In this document: piece by piece, positions 1 to 6,969 of the stretch | Position numbering within the stretch: the stretch's first letter is position 1 | Layout: every line of letters begins with the position of its first letter | Origin: CAIMZW01 sp037130455 | GTDB lineage: Bacteria > Actinomycetota > Actinomycetes > Nanopelagicales > Nanopelagicaceae | Assembly (NCBI GenBank): GCA_037130455.1 | Contig: JBAXSZ010000020.1 | Coordinates: 1-26,546 of the forward strand | Direction of reading: 5' to 3' | DNA: 26,546 bases | Notes under the pieces: model-generated | The model's input: only the letters and a program-made list of their open reading frames with translations | Databases searched by the model: none | What the model was told of the DNA's origin: nothing | Translations under genes and position numbers: made by a program

Positions 1-50
1 GCGCGCGACTGAAAATCGTGAGGTCGACGGTTCGATCCCGTCCCCAGCCA
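1..50 (+). tRNA. tRNA-Phe(GAA), 3' part only
   Basis: The window opens inside a tRNA gene. Bases 4-8 pair with 16-20 as the anticodon stem (one G-U pair) around the loop CTGAAAA at 9-15. This puts anticodon GAA at 11-13, which reads phenylalanine codons. A five-base variable loop follows at 21-25. The T arm has GACGG at 26-30, loop TTCGATC, and CCGTC at 38-42. The 3' acceptor strand CCCAGCC is at 43-49 and the discriminator A at 50. The next bases are CTT, so the CCA end is not encoded and must be added after transcription. The 5' half (acceptor, D arm) lies outside the window. Confidence 0.93.
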
Positions 51-92
51 CTTAGTTTCATCCCATACTTTTTTTCCATCATCCTTCATGAT

Positions 93-98
93 TAGGCT
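93..98 (+). promoter_or_regulatory. -10 box for a leaderless DUF3352 transcript
   Basis: TAGGCT matches the actinobacterial -10 pattern TANNNT and ends exactly six bases before the ATG at 105, so transcription would begin at or next to the start codon. There is no Shine-Dalgarno sequence before this ATG. No good -35 hexamer is visible; the expected position is T-rich. The spacing is the same as at acs, nth and crp. Confidence 0.5.
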
Positions 99-104
99 CG
101 GCGC

Positions 105-1604
105 ATGAGCCCAACTGAAGAGAACTTCTCCGAAAGTGAGAATGTTGAACTGAGCCCCGAATCGGCTTTGCTCGAAGATGACCAATCCGCAGAAGTCGCA
201 CCGACAAAATCTCATCGAAACAAAATCATCGCGGTTCTTGTTGGATTGGTACTGGTCGTCGTACTCGCAGGCGCATGGGCCTTCACACAATTATCAGGTG
301 GCGGAAAGCAACCAGAGGAATTCCTCCCTTATGACACCGTCGCCTTTGCTAAAGTGGATTTGAACCCAAGTGCGGCACAGAAAATTAATTTCATTCGTTT
401 CATTTCACAGTTCCATCATTCATTTAAGAATTTTAATTCTGGCGATCCTGTTGGTTCCATCGTTAAATCTTTAAACGTCAAAGGAACTTCTGATTGGGAT
501 CAGATCAAGCCATGGATTGGAAATAGATTTGCCGTTGCTGGAGTTGATGGCCCAAATGGAGTAGCACCTGTTGGAATTTTGGCAGTTTCAAATCAATCGG
601 AGATGGCTTACTACTTTGCTAAACATGCCACCGGCATTAAATATATTTATAAGTCTGGATATGTGTTGATTGCAGACAATCAAGGAGTTCTCGACATTAT
701 GGCTGCAGCTCCAAAGCACTTGTCTGAAAACCAGACTTTTACCGCTGATGTAAAGGCGCTTGGAATTTCTCCGGTTGTGCTCGCGTGGGCCGATGTGAAG
801 CAATTGGCTAAATCAGGAACAGCCGCTCTGGATTCTCTGACACAAGATGCAGGTATCGACTCACTCACTGGGACAATTGATAAGTTGCAAGGTCGGCTGG
901 TCTTCGGAGTTCATTTCACCCCTAAATCGGTTTCGGCGGTATTCCTCACTCGGGATAGTGGACTCACTGCTAATTCATTCACCACTAAGCGAACAGACAT
1001 CAGCAATCTGCCGATAAATACTTTGGCTGGGGTAAGTATTGCCGGACTTGGAGAGTCCATTGCCAAAGCTTTATCGGACAATGGCCAAGCTTCCACTGTT
1101 TCCGATTTAGGCCTTTCTCTTGCCGAACTTAAACAATTGCTTAGCGGTCCTTTGAGTATCGTGGTTTTGCCTGGTGCTACCGCAAAGGAAACCCCGTTGC
1201 TGGCTGTGAAGTTATCTCCTACTCAACCGGCGGCGGCAATCAAAATAGTTCGAAATGTGGTTGATGGAAACTTCCTTCTATCGGGATTGGCCTCACAGAT
1301 TAAGTTGGTCGGGAACGATATCTATATTGGGACTGACGCAAAGGCACTTGCGGCTGTCATCAAGTCAGTCAATGACAGTAAGCAACATCTAAGTGATTCT
1401 GGTTCGTTCAGATCAGTGATACCTGCGCCTGGATTCTTTCAAGGATTCCTTAACATCAAAGATATCCTTACCTACGTCAATTCCACTGGCAGCTTCAATG
1501 ACTTGGGAGATCTGATGAATTTCTCCTTTTTAGGACTCAGTAGTAGCGCTGACTCTTCTACGCCAGGGGGAACGAAAACTTTGCTTAGTCTTTCGTTGAA
1601 GTAG
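105..1604 (+). CDS. DUF3352 family membrane-anchored protein
   Basis: This 499-residue protein of unknown function matches the actinobacterial DUF3352 family. Residues 1-38 are acidic and hydrophilic, followed by a basic patch (KSHRNK) and one transmembrane helix at about 41-63. The rest should lie outside the membrane. The family hallmark is just after the helix: a segment reading FAKVDLNPSAAQKINFIRF at about 81-99. The C-terminal part consists of repeated alpha/beta segments with an odd richness in Ser, Gly and Leu and no catalytic motif I recognise. It probably has its own leaderless promoter and stands alone between tRNA-Phe and a sugar isomerase, so the context gives no functional hint. 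Family assignment is firm; role unknown. Confidence 0.88.
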   Translation: MSPTEENFSESENVELSPESALLEDDQSAEVAPTKSHRNKIIAVLVGLVLVVVLAGAWAFTQLSGGGKQPEEFLPYDTVAFAKVDLNPSAAQKINFIRFISQFHHSFKNFNSGDPVGSIVKSLNVKGTSDWDQIKPWIGNRFAVAGVDGPNGVAPVGILAVSNQSEMAYYFAKHATGIKYIYKSGYVLIADNQGVLDIMAAAPKHLSENQTFTADVKALGISPVVLAWADVKQLAKSGTAALDSLTQDAGIDSLTGTIDKLQGRLVFGVHFTPKSVSAVFLTRDSGLTANSFTTKRTDISNLPINTLAGVSIAGLGESIAKALSDNGQASTVSDLGLSLAELKQLLSGPLSIVVLPGATAKETPLLAVKLSPTQPAAAIKIVRNVVDGNFLLSGLASQIKLVGNDIYIGTDAKALAAVIKSVNDSKQHLSDSGSFRSVIPAPGFFQGFLNIKDILTYVNSTGSFNDLGDLMNFSFLGLSSSADSSTPGGTKTLLSLSLK

Positions 1605-1618
1605 GTAAATTACGCGGA

Positions 1619-1647
1619 TTGAAATTGCGTTGTTACTCGCCTAAAGT
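1619..1647 (+). promoter_or_regulatory. Promoter of the YihS-like gene (TTGAAA-N17-TAAAGT)
   Basis: A -35 hexamer TTGAAA (1619-1624) and a -10 hexamer TAAAGT (1642-1647) are separated by 17 bases, the best consensus promoter in the window. The -10 box ends seven bases before the ATG at 1655, so the mRNA would be leaderless. The box also decides the gene start. The in-frame TTG at 1619, which would give a longer protein, is the first three bases of the -35 element. Confidence 0.65.
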
Positions 1648-1654
1648 GTCGAGA

Positions 1655-2914
1655 ATGAGAACCAACAGCGATCTGGATGCAAGTGGCAAGACAATTTACG
1701 GTGAAGAATTTCTGCTTGCCCAAGCACTTTCTCTGATCAACTTTGCTAAAGGTTCGGTTGCAATCAATGGTGGTTTTGGATACTTGGACTCCGACGGGTC
1801 CGTGAATTCAGATATGCCGCGCGAGGCATATGTCCAATGTCGCATGACCCAGATTTTTGGACTTGCGCACCTGCTGGGTTTATCTGATTCCAAAGATTTA
1901 GTTGATTACGGGGTTGAATCCTTACTCCAGCTTTTCCAGGATGCTTCCTACGGTGGATTCTTCAACGCCATTGCTAATGATGACCTGGCAATTGCCGGCG
2001 ACAAACTGGCTTACGATCACATGTTTGTTCTTTTGGCGGCGTCCACTGCGAAAGCGGTTGGGAGTTCGCAGGCTGACCAACTCTTCGCCATCATTGATGG
2101 AATTATTGATCAATACTTTTGGGATGAAGAATATTCATTAATGAAGAATGGTTGGAGCCAAGACTTTTCTCATCTCTATGGCTACCGGGGAATAAATGCC
2201 AACATGCATGCCGTGGAAGCCCTCAGCGCCGCATACGATGTAACCGGCAATGAAAAATTTCGAGATCGCGCTTATCGAATCTGCAGGAGAGCAGTAGATG
2301 AGTTCGCCCGAAAGAATGATTGGTTCCTTCCAGAGCATTTCAACCAAGAGTGGGTTCCCGATCTTGAATTCAACGTGGACAACCCTGCGGACAAATTCTG
2401 TCCATATGGTGTGACCATTGGACATTTGTTGGAATGGTCCAGGCTGACACTTCAGATTGAAATTCACATGGCCGGCTCCAGTGAAGATCTTTCCTGGATG
2501 AAGCCGGCGGCGATTGACCTCTACGCGACCGCTCGTAAATCCGGGTGGGCAATTGATGGAACTGATGGTTTTGTGTACACCATCGGCTGGGATGGAAAAC
2601 CCATTGTTAGGTCACGAATGCATTGGGTTGTTGCCGAAGCGGCAATGACAGCTTTCACGCTGTGGAAAATAACTGGCGATGATTCATACCTGTTAGATCA
2701 CAACCAATACTGGCAATTTATCAGCGACCACCACATCGATAAAGTTGCTGGTTCTTGGCACCACGAAATTTCGCCGGACTACCAAGTGAGCGAAGGCACT
2801 TGGTCTGGAAAGCCAGATGTCTACCACGCCTTCAATGCATGTCTGCTTCCGCTCTACTCCTTGGATGCAACATTCATTGGCACAGCGCTAAAGGTCAATG
2901 GCGCAAGAGATTAA
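1655..2914 (+). CDS. YihS-like aldose-ketose isomerase (AGE family)
   Basis: This is a 419-residue member of the N-acylglucosamine 2-epimerase fold, an (alpha/alpha)6 barrel, closest from memory to E. coli/Salmonella YihS, which isomerises mannose, fructose and sulfoquinovose. Landmarks, numbered from this ATG: Arg63 (QCRMTQIF), His185 in NANMHAVEA, His257 in YGVTIGHLLEW, and His391 in DVYHAFNACL. The last two align with the YihS catalytic histidines. The length matches YihS (about 413). The start at 1655 is preferred over a TTG at 1619 because 1619 lies in the -35 box and the extra residues are not family-like. No sulfoglycolysis genes are nearby, so mannose/fructose isomerisation is at least as likely as sulfoquinovose. 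The 3' end overlaps the stop of metY, which converges on it. Confidence 0.85.
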   Translation: MRTNSDLDASGKTIYGEEFLLAQALSLINFAKGSVAINGGFGYLDSDGSVNSDMPREAYVQCRMTQIFGLAHLLGLSDSKDLVDYGVESLLQLFQDASYGGFFNAIANDDLAIAGDKLAYDHMFVLLAASTAKAVGSSQADQLFAIIDGIIDQYFWDEEYSLMKNGWSQDFSHLYGYRGINANMHAVEALSAAYDVTGNEKFRDRAYRICRRAVDEFARKNDWFLPEHFNQEWVPDLEFNVDNPADKFCPYGVTIGHLLEWSRLTLQIEIHMAGSSEDLSWMKPAAIDLYATARKSGWAIDGTDGFVYTIGWDGKPIVRSRMHWVVAEAAMTAFTLWKITGDDSYLLDHNQYWQFISDHHIDKVAGSWHHEISPDYQVSEGTWSGKPDVYHAFNACLLPLYSLDATFIGTALKVNGARD

Positions 2915-4227
2915 TAGGCGGCGGCAAAACCCAATTCCAAGTCAGACTTGATGTCATCCAAGTCTTCCAGACCGATGCTCAACCGAACCATCCCCGGAGT
3001 TATGCCTGCCTTCAACTGTTCCTCTGGATTCAATTGTGAGTGAGTTGTAGAGGCTGGATGAATAACCAGGGATCGAACGTCACCGATATTGGCGACATGG
3101 CTAAACAACTTCAAAGCTTCCACGAATTTCTTTCCCGCTTCTGCTCCTCCGGATACCTCAAACGACATTACCGCCCCTGCGCCCTTTGGCGCATACTTCA
3201 TGGCTTGGGCATGCCAATGAGAGCTAGGTAGTCCGGCATAACTTACGTGGTCCACTCCTGGATGTTTTTCTAACCATTCAGCCACAGCCTGCGCATTCTC
3301 AATGTGTTTTTGCATCCGAAGACTGAGGGTTTCTAACCCTTGGGCAAGAAGCCAAGCGTTAAAAGGCGAAACCGATGCCCCAATATCTCGAAGTAATTGC
3401 AAACGCGCTTTAAAGATGTAAGCCAGGTTGGCACCAAATGCACTCCCGACACCTAAGGTCTTTGCGTAAACCAAGCCGTTGTAACTGGGGTCTGGTTCAT
3501 TAAAACCTCTAAATTTTTCCGGGTCTTTCGCAAAATCAAAATTACCGGAATCAATGATTGCGCCAACCATTGCATTTCCATGACCAGAAAGAAATTTAGT
3601 AGCCGAATGCGTAACGATGTCAGCACCATACTCAATGGGTTTTGTTAGATAAGGAGTTGCAATAGTGTTATCAACTATCCAAGGCACTCCTGATTCATGA
3701 GCAATCTTTCCAATACCTTCTATATCTAAGACCGCACCTAAGGGATTTGAAATGCCTTCTCCAAAAAAAGCCTTAGTGTTTGGTCTAACCGCGGCTCGCC
3801 ATGCATCAAGGTCGCTAGCATCTTCAACGAATGTGAATTGGAGTCCAAATTTCGGAAGGGTGTAATTAAAAAGGTTGTACGTCCCACCATAAACATTTCG
3901 ACTCACAACTACATGGTCACCTGCCTCAGCAACATTCATCACTGCATAAGCCGTTGCCGCCATTCCAGATGCAACCAATAGCGCAGCCACACCGCCTTCA
4001 AGAGTTGCAAGTCGTTGTTCAACCGCATCTTGGGTCGGATTATTTATGCGAGTGTAAACATTCCCCGCTTCGGCAATTCCAAAGAGGTTAGCCGCATGCT
4101 GCGTATCACGAAACTGATAAGCAGTCGTTTGATAGATAGGTAACGATCGCGAACCAGTCGTGGGATCAGGAAATTGTCCGGCATGAATTTGCTGAGTATC
4201 GAATGACCAATCTTCTCTTTCAACCAT
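2911..4227 (-). CDS. metY: O-acetylhomoserine sulfhydrylase (MetY)
   Basis: A 438-residue PLP enzyme of the Cys/Met metabolism family that makes homocysteine from O-acetylhomoserine and sulfide in the cytoplasm, feeding methionine synthesis. The PLP-binding lysine is Lys211 in HSATKFLSGHG, preceded by the Asp of VDNTIATPYL. The start YxxRINNPTQDAVEQRLATLEGG and the long active-site segment (FRGFNEPDPSYNGLVY) are typical of MetY rather than the shorter MetB. I chose ATG at 4227. An in-frame TTG two codons upstream (4233) is possible but unnecessary. It follows the DUF5302 gene after 61 bases and may be cotranscribed with bldC. Its 3' end overlaps the convergent isomerase gene by four bases. 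I see no SAM or other known methionine riboswitch in the leader. Confidence 0.93.
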   Translation of the reverse strand: MVEREDWSFDTQQIHAGQFPDPTTGSRSLPIYQTTAYQFRDTQHAANLFGIAEAGNVYTRINNPTQDAVEQRLATLEGGVAALLVASGMAATAYAVMNVAEAGDHVVVSRNVYGGTYNLFNYTLPKFGLQFTFVEDASDLDAWRAAVRPNTKAFFGEGISNPLGAVLDIEGIGKIAHESGVPWIVDNTIATPYLTKPIEYGADIVTHSATKFLSGHGNAMVGAIIDSGNFDFAKDPEKFRGFNEPDPSYNGLVYAKTLGVGSAFGANLAYIFKARLQLLRDIGASVSPFNAWLLAQGLETLSLRMQKHIENAQAVAEWLEKHPGVDHVSYAGLPSSHWHAQAMKYAPKGAGAVMSFEVSGGAEAGKKFVEALKLFSHVANIGDVRSLVIHPASTTHSQLNPEEQLKAGITPGMVRLSIGLEDLDDIKSDLELGFAAAY

Positions 4228-4288
4228 ACCCAATACTGTTGTCTTCTTTTACCTAAGATTCAATAGAAAAAGTGAAGGGGATTAATAA

Positions 4289-4474
4289 TCAGGCAGAACC
4301 TGATTTTCTCCGAAACATCTTGGGAGCATTAGCCCCAGCTTCGCTACCGATTTTGGAACTGGTGGAAGGTCCACCAGCTTTCGCGGTATTACTACCTTTT
4401 TGCTTTTTTGCGAGCGCTTCTAACATTCTCGCCTTGGCATCTTGATTTGCCGAATCCTTGTGACCTTCAGTCAT
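4289..4474 (-). CDS. DUF5302 small protein
   Basis: A 61-residue, hydrophilic, Lys/Ala/Ser-rich protein. The N-terminal helix ARMLEALAKKQ and the basic end MFRRKSG match the actinobacterial DUF5302 family, whose members end in FRRKSG. The function is unknown. The middle (about residues 28-48) is low-complexity and probably disordered. There is no signal peptide or membrane segment. The ATG lies two bases after the bldC stop, with a ribosome binding site AAGGA inside the end of bldC, so the two genes are almost certainly cotranscribed and translationally coupled. Confidence 0.82.
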   Translation of the reverse strand: MTEGHKDSANQDAKARMLEALAKKQKGSNTAKAGGPSTSSKIGSEAGANAPKMFRRKSGSA

Positions 4475-4476
4475 GC

Positions 4477-4671
4477 TTATTTTCCTTTTATTTGAACCGC
4501 CGCTAATAGAGCCTTTACTTCAGATTCTTTGTAGCGACGGTGGCCCCCCAAAGTTCTGATGGAGGTCAGTTTGCCAGCCTTTGCCCATCTGGTCACAGTT
4601 TTGGGATCAACTCTAAACAATTTGGCCACTTCCGAGGGGGTTAAGAGCACTTCCTGATCTTGAATCGTCAC
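4477..4671 (-). CDS. bldC: BldC-type MerR-like DNA-binding protein
   Basis: A 64-residue protein that is essentially one winged helix-turn-helix. LLTPSEVAKLFRVDPKTVTRWA forms the HTH at about residues 9-30, and the wing is LTSIRTLGGHRRYKESEV at 35-52. This is the small BldC family, which in Streptomyces binds direct repeats cooperatively and controls the timing of differentiation. It starts with GTG. The ribosome binding site AGGAG lies six bases upstream, just in front of the coding region. The gene lies near purM/DUF3073, as I recall for Streptomyces bldC, which supports orthology. A presumably planktonic cell has no sporulation cycle, so its targets here are unknown. Confidence 0.92.
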   Translation of the reverse strand: MTIQDQEVLLTPSEVAKLFRVDPKTVTRWAKAGKLTSIRTLGGHRRYKESEVKALLAAVQIKGK

Positions 4672-4704
4672 TGGATTCTCCTGTCAGATAGGGACCGCGT
4701 CAGC

Positions 4705-4761
4705 GATCCTTAGGATCAATGCACTCGGCGCCGCACAGCACTTAGTACGAATGGCAATTGC
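4705..4761 (-). promoter_or_regulatory. Cluster of three palindromes upstream of bldC
   Basis: The 199-base gap between bldC and the next gene holds no coding region I can support. Three perfect palindromic elements lie in it: GATCCT-T-AGGATC at 4705-4717, CGGCGCCG at 4726-4733 and GCAATTGC at 4754-4761. A possible -10 box TATTAT on the minus strand lies just upstream at about 4772-4777, without a convincing -35. If this is the promoter, the palindromes fall in a leader of roughly 100 bases and could fold as RNA or bind a repressor. Confidence 0.35.
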
Positions 4762-4870
4762 TATTGGGACATAATAAGTAACATTCCTCGCATTTTAAAC
4801 AATTGGCTCGCTTTTATTTTGCGATTGACTGGTCAGGTAAATAAAATAGAAGTCTAGTACGTAGAGGAAA

Positions 4871-5686
4871 TCACATCGCTGATTCCATGGCCGCCACTCG
4901 ACGCCATCTGGAAATCAATCGTTCATAACCTTGTCCAGCCATCAATCCATCACCGCTGGTTAATCCGGCCAACGAATTGTGAAGATCTTCTACTGAGGTG
5001 TCATCGTCAATTCCAGCTTCGCCATTGTCAATCATGGTTTTCTCTAGATAGTTGGCCAACCCGCCGTAATCTAATTCAACAATTGACTCCGGATGAAAAA
5101 GATTTAACCATGCCAAGAGATCTGCGATTTCCTGCTCGATCGGACCATTTCCAAATGAACCCACAACCGCCTGATGGGTATACATGCAACGTTGCTTAGC
5201 TTGCAAAATACTGGTGCGCAAATAAGTAAAAGCACCATCATCGCTATGACCACGGATACGATCAGAGACTTGAAAGAGTGAGAACCATCGCGGTGGGATC
5301 ATCCAAGTCTCAGTGATGATGTGGGCAATCTTGTCCTCCACCATTTCCGAATTAATGGTGATTGCTTCTTCCATATTTTCCGGCATCATGAAACGTACGA
5401 CTGGCAATGGCATTGAGCCCTTAAAATTCTCTAGCGCTGCCCAACACCTGGCCGCAGTAGACCACGGCGAAACATAACGTTGACCGTCTAGTTCCAGGAT
5501 ATGCGCACCATCAGGTCGAAGCGCTGGCGGCTCAGTCACAATTATTCTGCGGAGTGCACGTTCTTGCTCTTCGTTATCCGTTGCCCTAGTAACGGGCAGA
5601 CTCTCCCACCGCAATTGCTCCGAGGGAGCAAATGCGGATAAAGGTTCGTAAACTCGAAGTGATGCTACATACGGAGTAGGACGCAT
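4871..5686 (-). CDS. Conserved actinobacterial protein of unknown function
   Basis: I do not recognise a functional domain in this 271-residue soluble protein. It begins MRPTPYVASLRVYEPLSAF, a start I associate with a conserved actinobacterial protein found beside DUF3073 and purM (the position of mycobacterial Rv0811c). It has no signal peptide or transmembrane helix. Tryptophans and charged residues are spread through it. The segment TETWMIPPRWFSLFQVSDR at about 126-144 looks like a conserved core. An acidic stretch (EAGIDDDTSVED) precedes the C-terminal helix, which ends in RLISRWRRVAAMESAM. The ATG is four bases after the DUF3073 stop and has no clear ribosome binding site, so translation probably depends on coupling. 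It is the last gene of the purine run. Confidence 0.75.
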   Translation of the reverse strand: MRPTPYVASLRVYEPLSAFAPSEQLRWESLPVTRATDNEEQERALRRIIVTEPPALRPDGAHILELDGQRYVSPWSTAARCWAALENFKGSMPLPVVRFMMPENMEEAITINSEMVEDKIAHIITETWMIPPRWFSLFQVSDRIRGHSDDGAFTYLRTSILQAKQRCMYTHQAVVGSFGNGPIEQEIADLLAWLNLFHPESIVELDYGGLANYLEKTMIDNGEAGIDDDTSVEDLHNSLAGLTSGDGLMAGQGYERLISRWRRVAAMESAM

Positions 5687-5690
5687 CTAG

Positions 5691-5867
5691 TTATGCACGA
5701 CGAATGTAATTGCCCTCTGCGAACGGGTCATCGTCGTTCTCTTCTTCATCACTTTTAATCTCGCCATGGAGTTCCTTTGACAGACGCTCCAGATCCATGT
5801 CTTGAGATGAGTACTTCAAATCGCGAGCTACTTTGGTTGCTTTTGCTTTTTGCCGGCCGCGCCCCAT
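5691..5867 (-). CDS. DUF3073 small protein
   Basis: A 58-residue protein found by reading the gap between purM and the hypothetical gene. It begins MGRGRQKAKATKVARDLKY, followed by SSQDMDLERLSKELHG, a strongly acidic stretch of about ten residues, and the end DPFAEGNYIRRA. This is the DUF3073 pattern (Rv0810c-like): a basic N-terminus then an acidic tail, suggesting a nucleic-acid- or ribosome-associated role, though none is established. The ribosome binding site AAGGGGG lies eight bases before the ATG. The stop is four bases before the next start. In M. tuberculosis, as I recall, this gene faces purM; here it follows purM on the same strand after 52 bases. Confidence 0.9.
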   Translation of the reverse strand: MGRGRQKAKATKVARDLKYSSQDMDLERLSKELHGEIKSDEEENDDDPFAEGNYIRRA

Positions 5868-5919
5868 ACGCGTGACCCCCTTACCAATACTTGGTGTGTT
5901 AATTCTTCAGAGGCGTAGG

Positions 5920-6969
5920 CTATCGCTCTTGGTACGCGCCTTCCAACGCAGACCCTCCGTTACCCACAGAAACCACGCCACACGCCCAAGATTTCATCCC
6001 TCTGGCGGCCAATGAACGGATAGTCAGGTCGGCAGCCTCTGGCGCCACGATCGCGACCATTCCAACCCCACAGTTCCAGGTTCGCTCCATATCTGCCTGG
6101 GGAACGTTTCCCATTTCGGCCAAAAACTCCATTTCGAAGGGCAAAGACCAGGTAGAACGATCATAAATTGCGCTCAAATGGGGTGGAATCACCCGTGCGG
6201 TGTTGGCGGCAAGACCTCCGCCAGTGATGTGGGAAAAGGCGTGTAACTGCTCCTTGAGCCCTTTGATCAGCGCCAGAGCGTCCAGGGCATAAATCTCGGT
6301 TGGGGTCAGGAGGACCTCACCTAAGGTCATACCTAGGTCATCTAGATGGCGGTCGAGCTTGAGGACCTGACTTTTGAGAATATGTCGGATCAGGGAGTAT
6401 CCATTGGCATGAAAACCGCTGGCCGGCATCGCGATCAAAATATCGCCAGCTTGGACGCGGTCGGCGCCCAGGAGGTTGGCGGCCTCAACCGCTCCGGTTG
6501 CTGCCCCAGCGATATCAAATTCATCTTCGCCAAGCAGGCCCGGATGCTCGGCAGTTTCGCCCCCGACAAGCGCCGTTCCTGCCTTCACACAACCTTTAGC
6601 GATTCCAGAAACTATTTCCGCAATTCGATCCGGAAAAACTTTACCAACGGCGATGTAGTCAGTCATGAACAAGGGCTCGGCACCACATACAACAAGGTCA
6701 TCGACAACCATGGCAACCAAATCTTCGCCAATGGTGTCGTACTTGCCCATGGCTCGGGCTATTTCCGTTTTAGTTCCGACTCCATCAGTTGAAGTTGCTA
6801 GCAATGGCTTCTTAAATTTCTTTAAGGCCGATACATCAAACAACCCAGCGAATCCGCCAATGTCACCGACAACTTCGGAGCGACGAGCCTTTGCCAGATG
6901 AATCTTCATTAGCTCAACCGCGGTATCTCCGGCTTCAATATCTACTCCAGATTGCGAATATGTACTCAT
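5920..6969 (-). CDS. purM: Phosphoribosylformylglycinamidine cyclo-ligase (PurM)
   Basis: PurM closes the imidazole ring: FGAM + ATP gives AIR. The 349-residue length is normal. The N-terminus has VDIEAGDTAVELMK, then STDGVGTKTEIA at about 60-71, which binds the substrate phosphate and ATP, the dimer-core segment DLVVCGAEPLFMTDY at 91-105, and ALVGGETAEHPG at about 133-144. The C-terminal half has HITGGGLAANTARVIP, the second AIRS domain signature. The ATG overlaps the purF stop as ATGA, so the two are translationally coupled. AIR would next go to PurK/PurE, which are not in this window, and then to PurC, which is. Confidence 0.97.
   Translation of the reverse strand: MSTYSQSGVDIEAGDTAVELMKIHLAKARRSEVVGDIGGFAGLFDVSALKKFKKPLLATSTDGVGTKTEIARAMGKYDTIGEDLVAMVVDDLVVCGAEPLFMTDYIAVGKVFPDRIAEIVSGIAKGCVKAGTALVGGETAEHPGLLGEDEFDIAGAATGAVEAANLLGADRVQAGDILIAMPASGFHANGYSLIRHILKSQVLKLDRHLDDLGMTLGEVLLTPTEIYALDALALIKGLKEQLHAFSHITGGGLAANTARVIPPHLSAIYDRSTWSLPFEMEFLAEMGNVPQADMERTWNCGVGMVAIVAPEAADLTIRSLAARGMKSWACGVVSVGNGGSALEGAYQER

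Noticed and set aside
1..50. tRNA-Phe end as an integration site
   Set aside because: No second copy of the tRNA 3' end and no integrase or phage gene is found in the window.
1619..1654. Upstream TTG start for the YihS-like gene
   Set aside because: The TTG is part of a consensus -35 box and the 12 extra residues are not family-like.
6346..6792. 148-codon open frame on the plus strand
   Set aside because: It lies wholly antisense to purM, has no family pattern, and purM motifs are intact.
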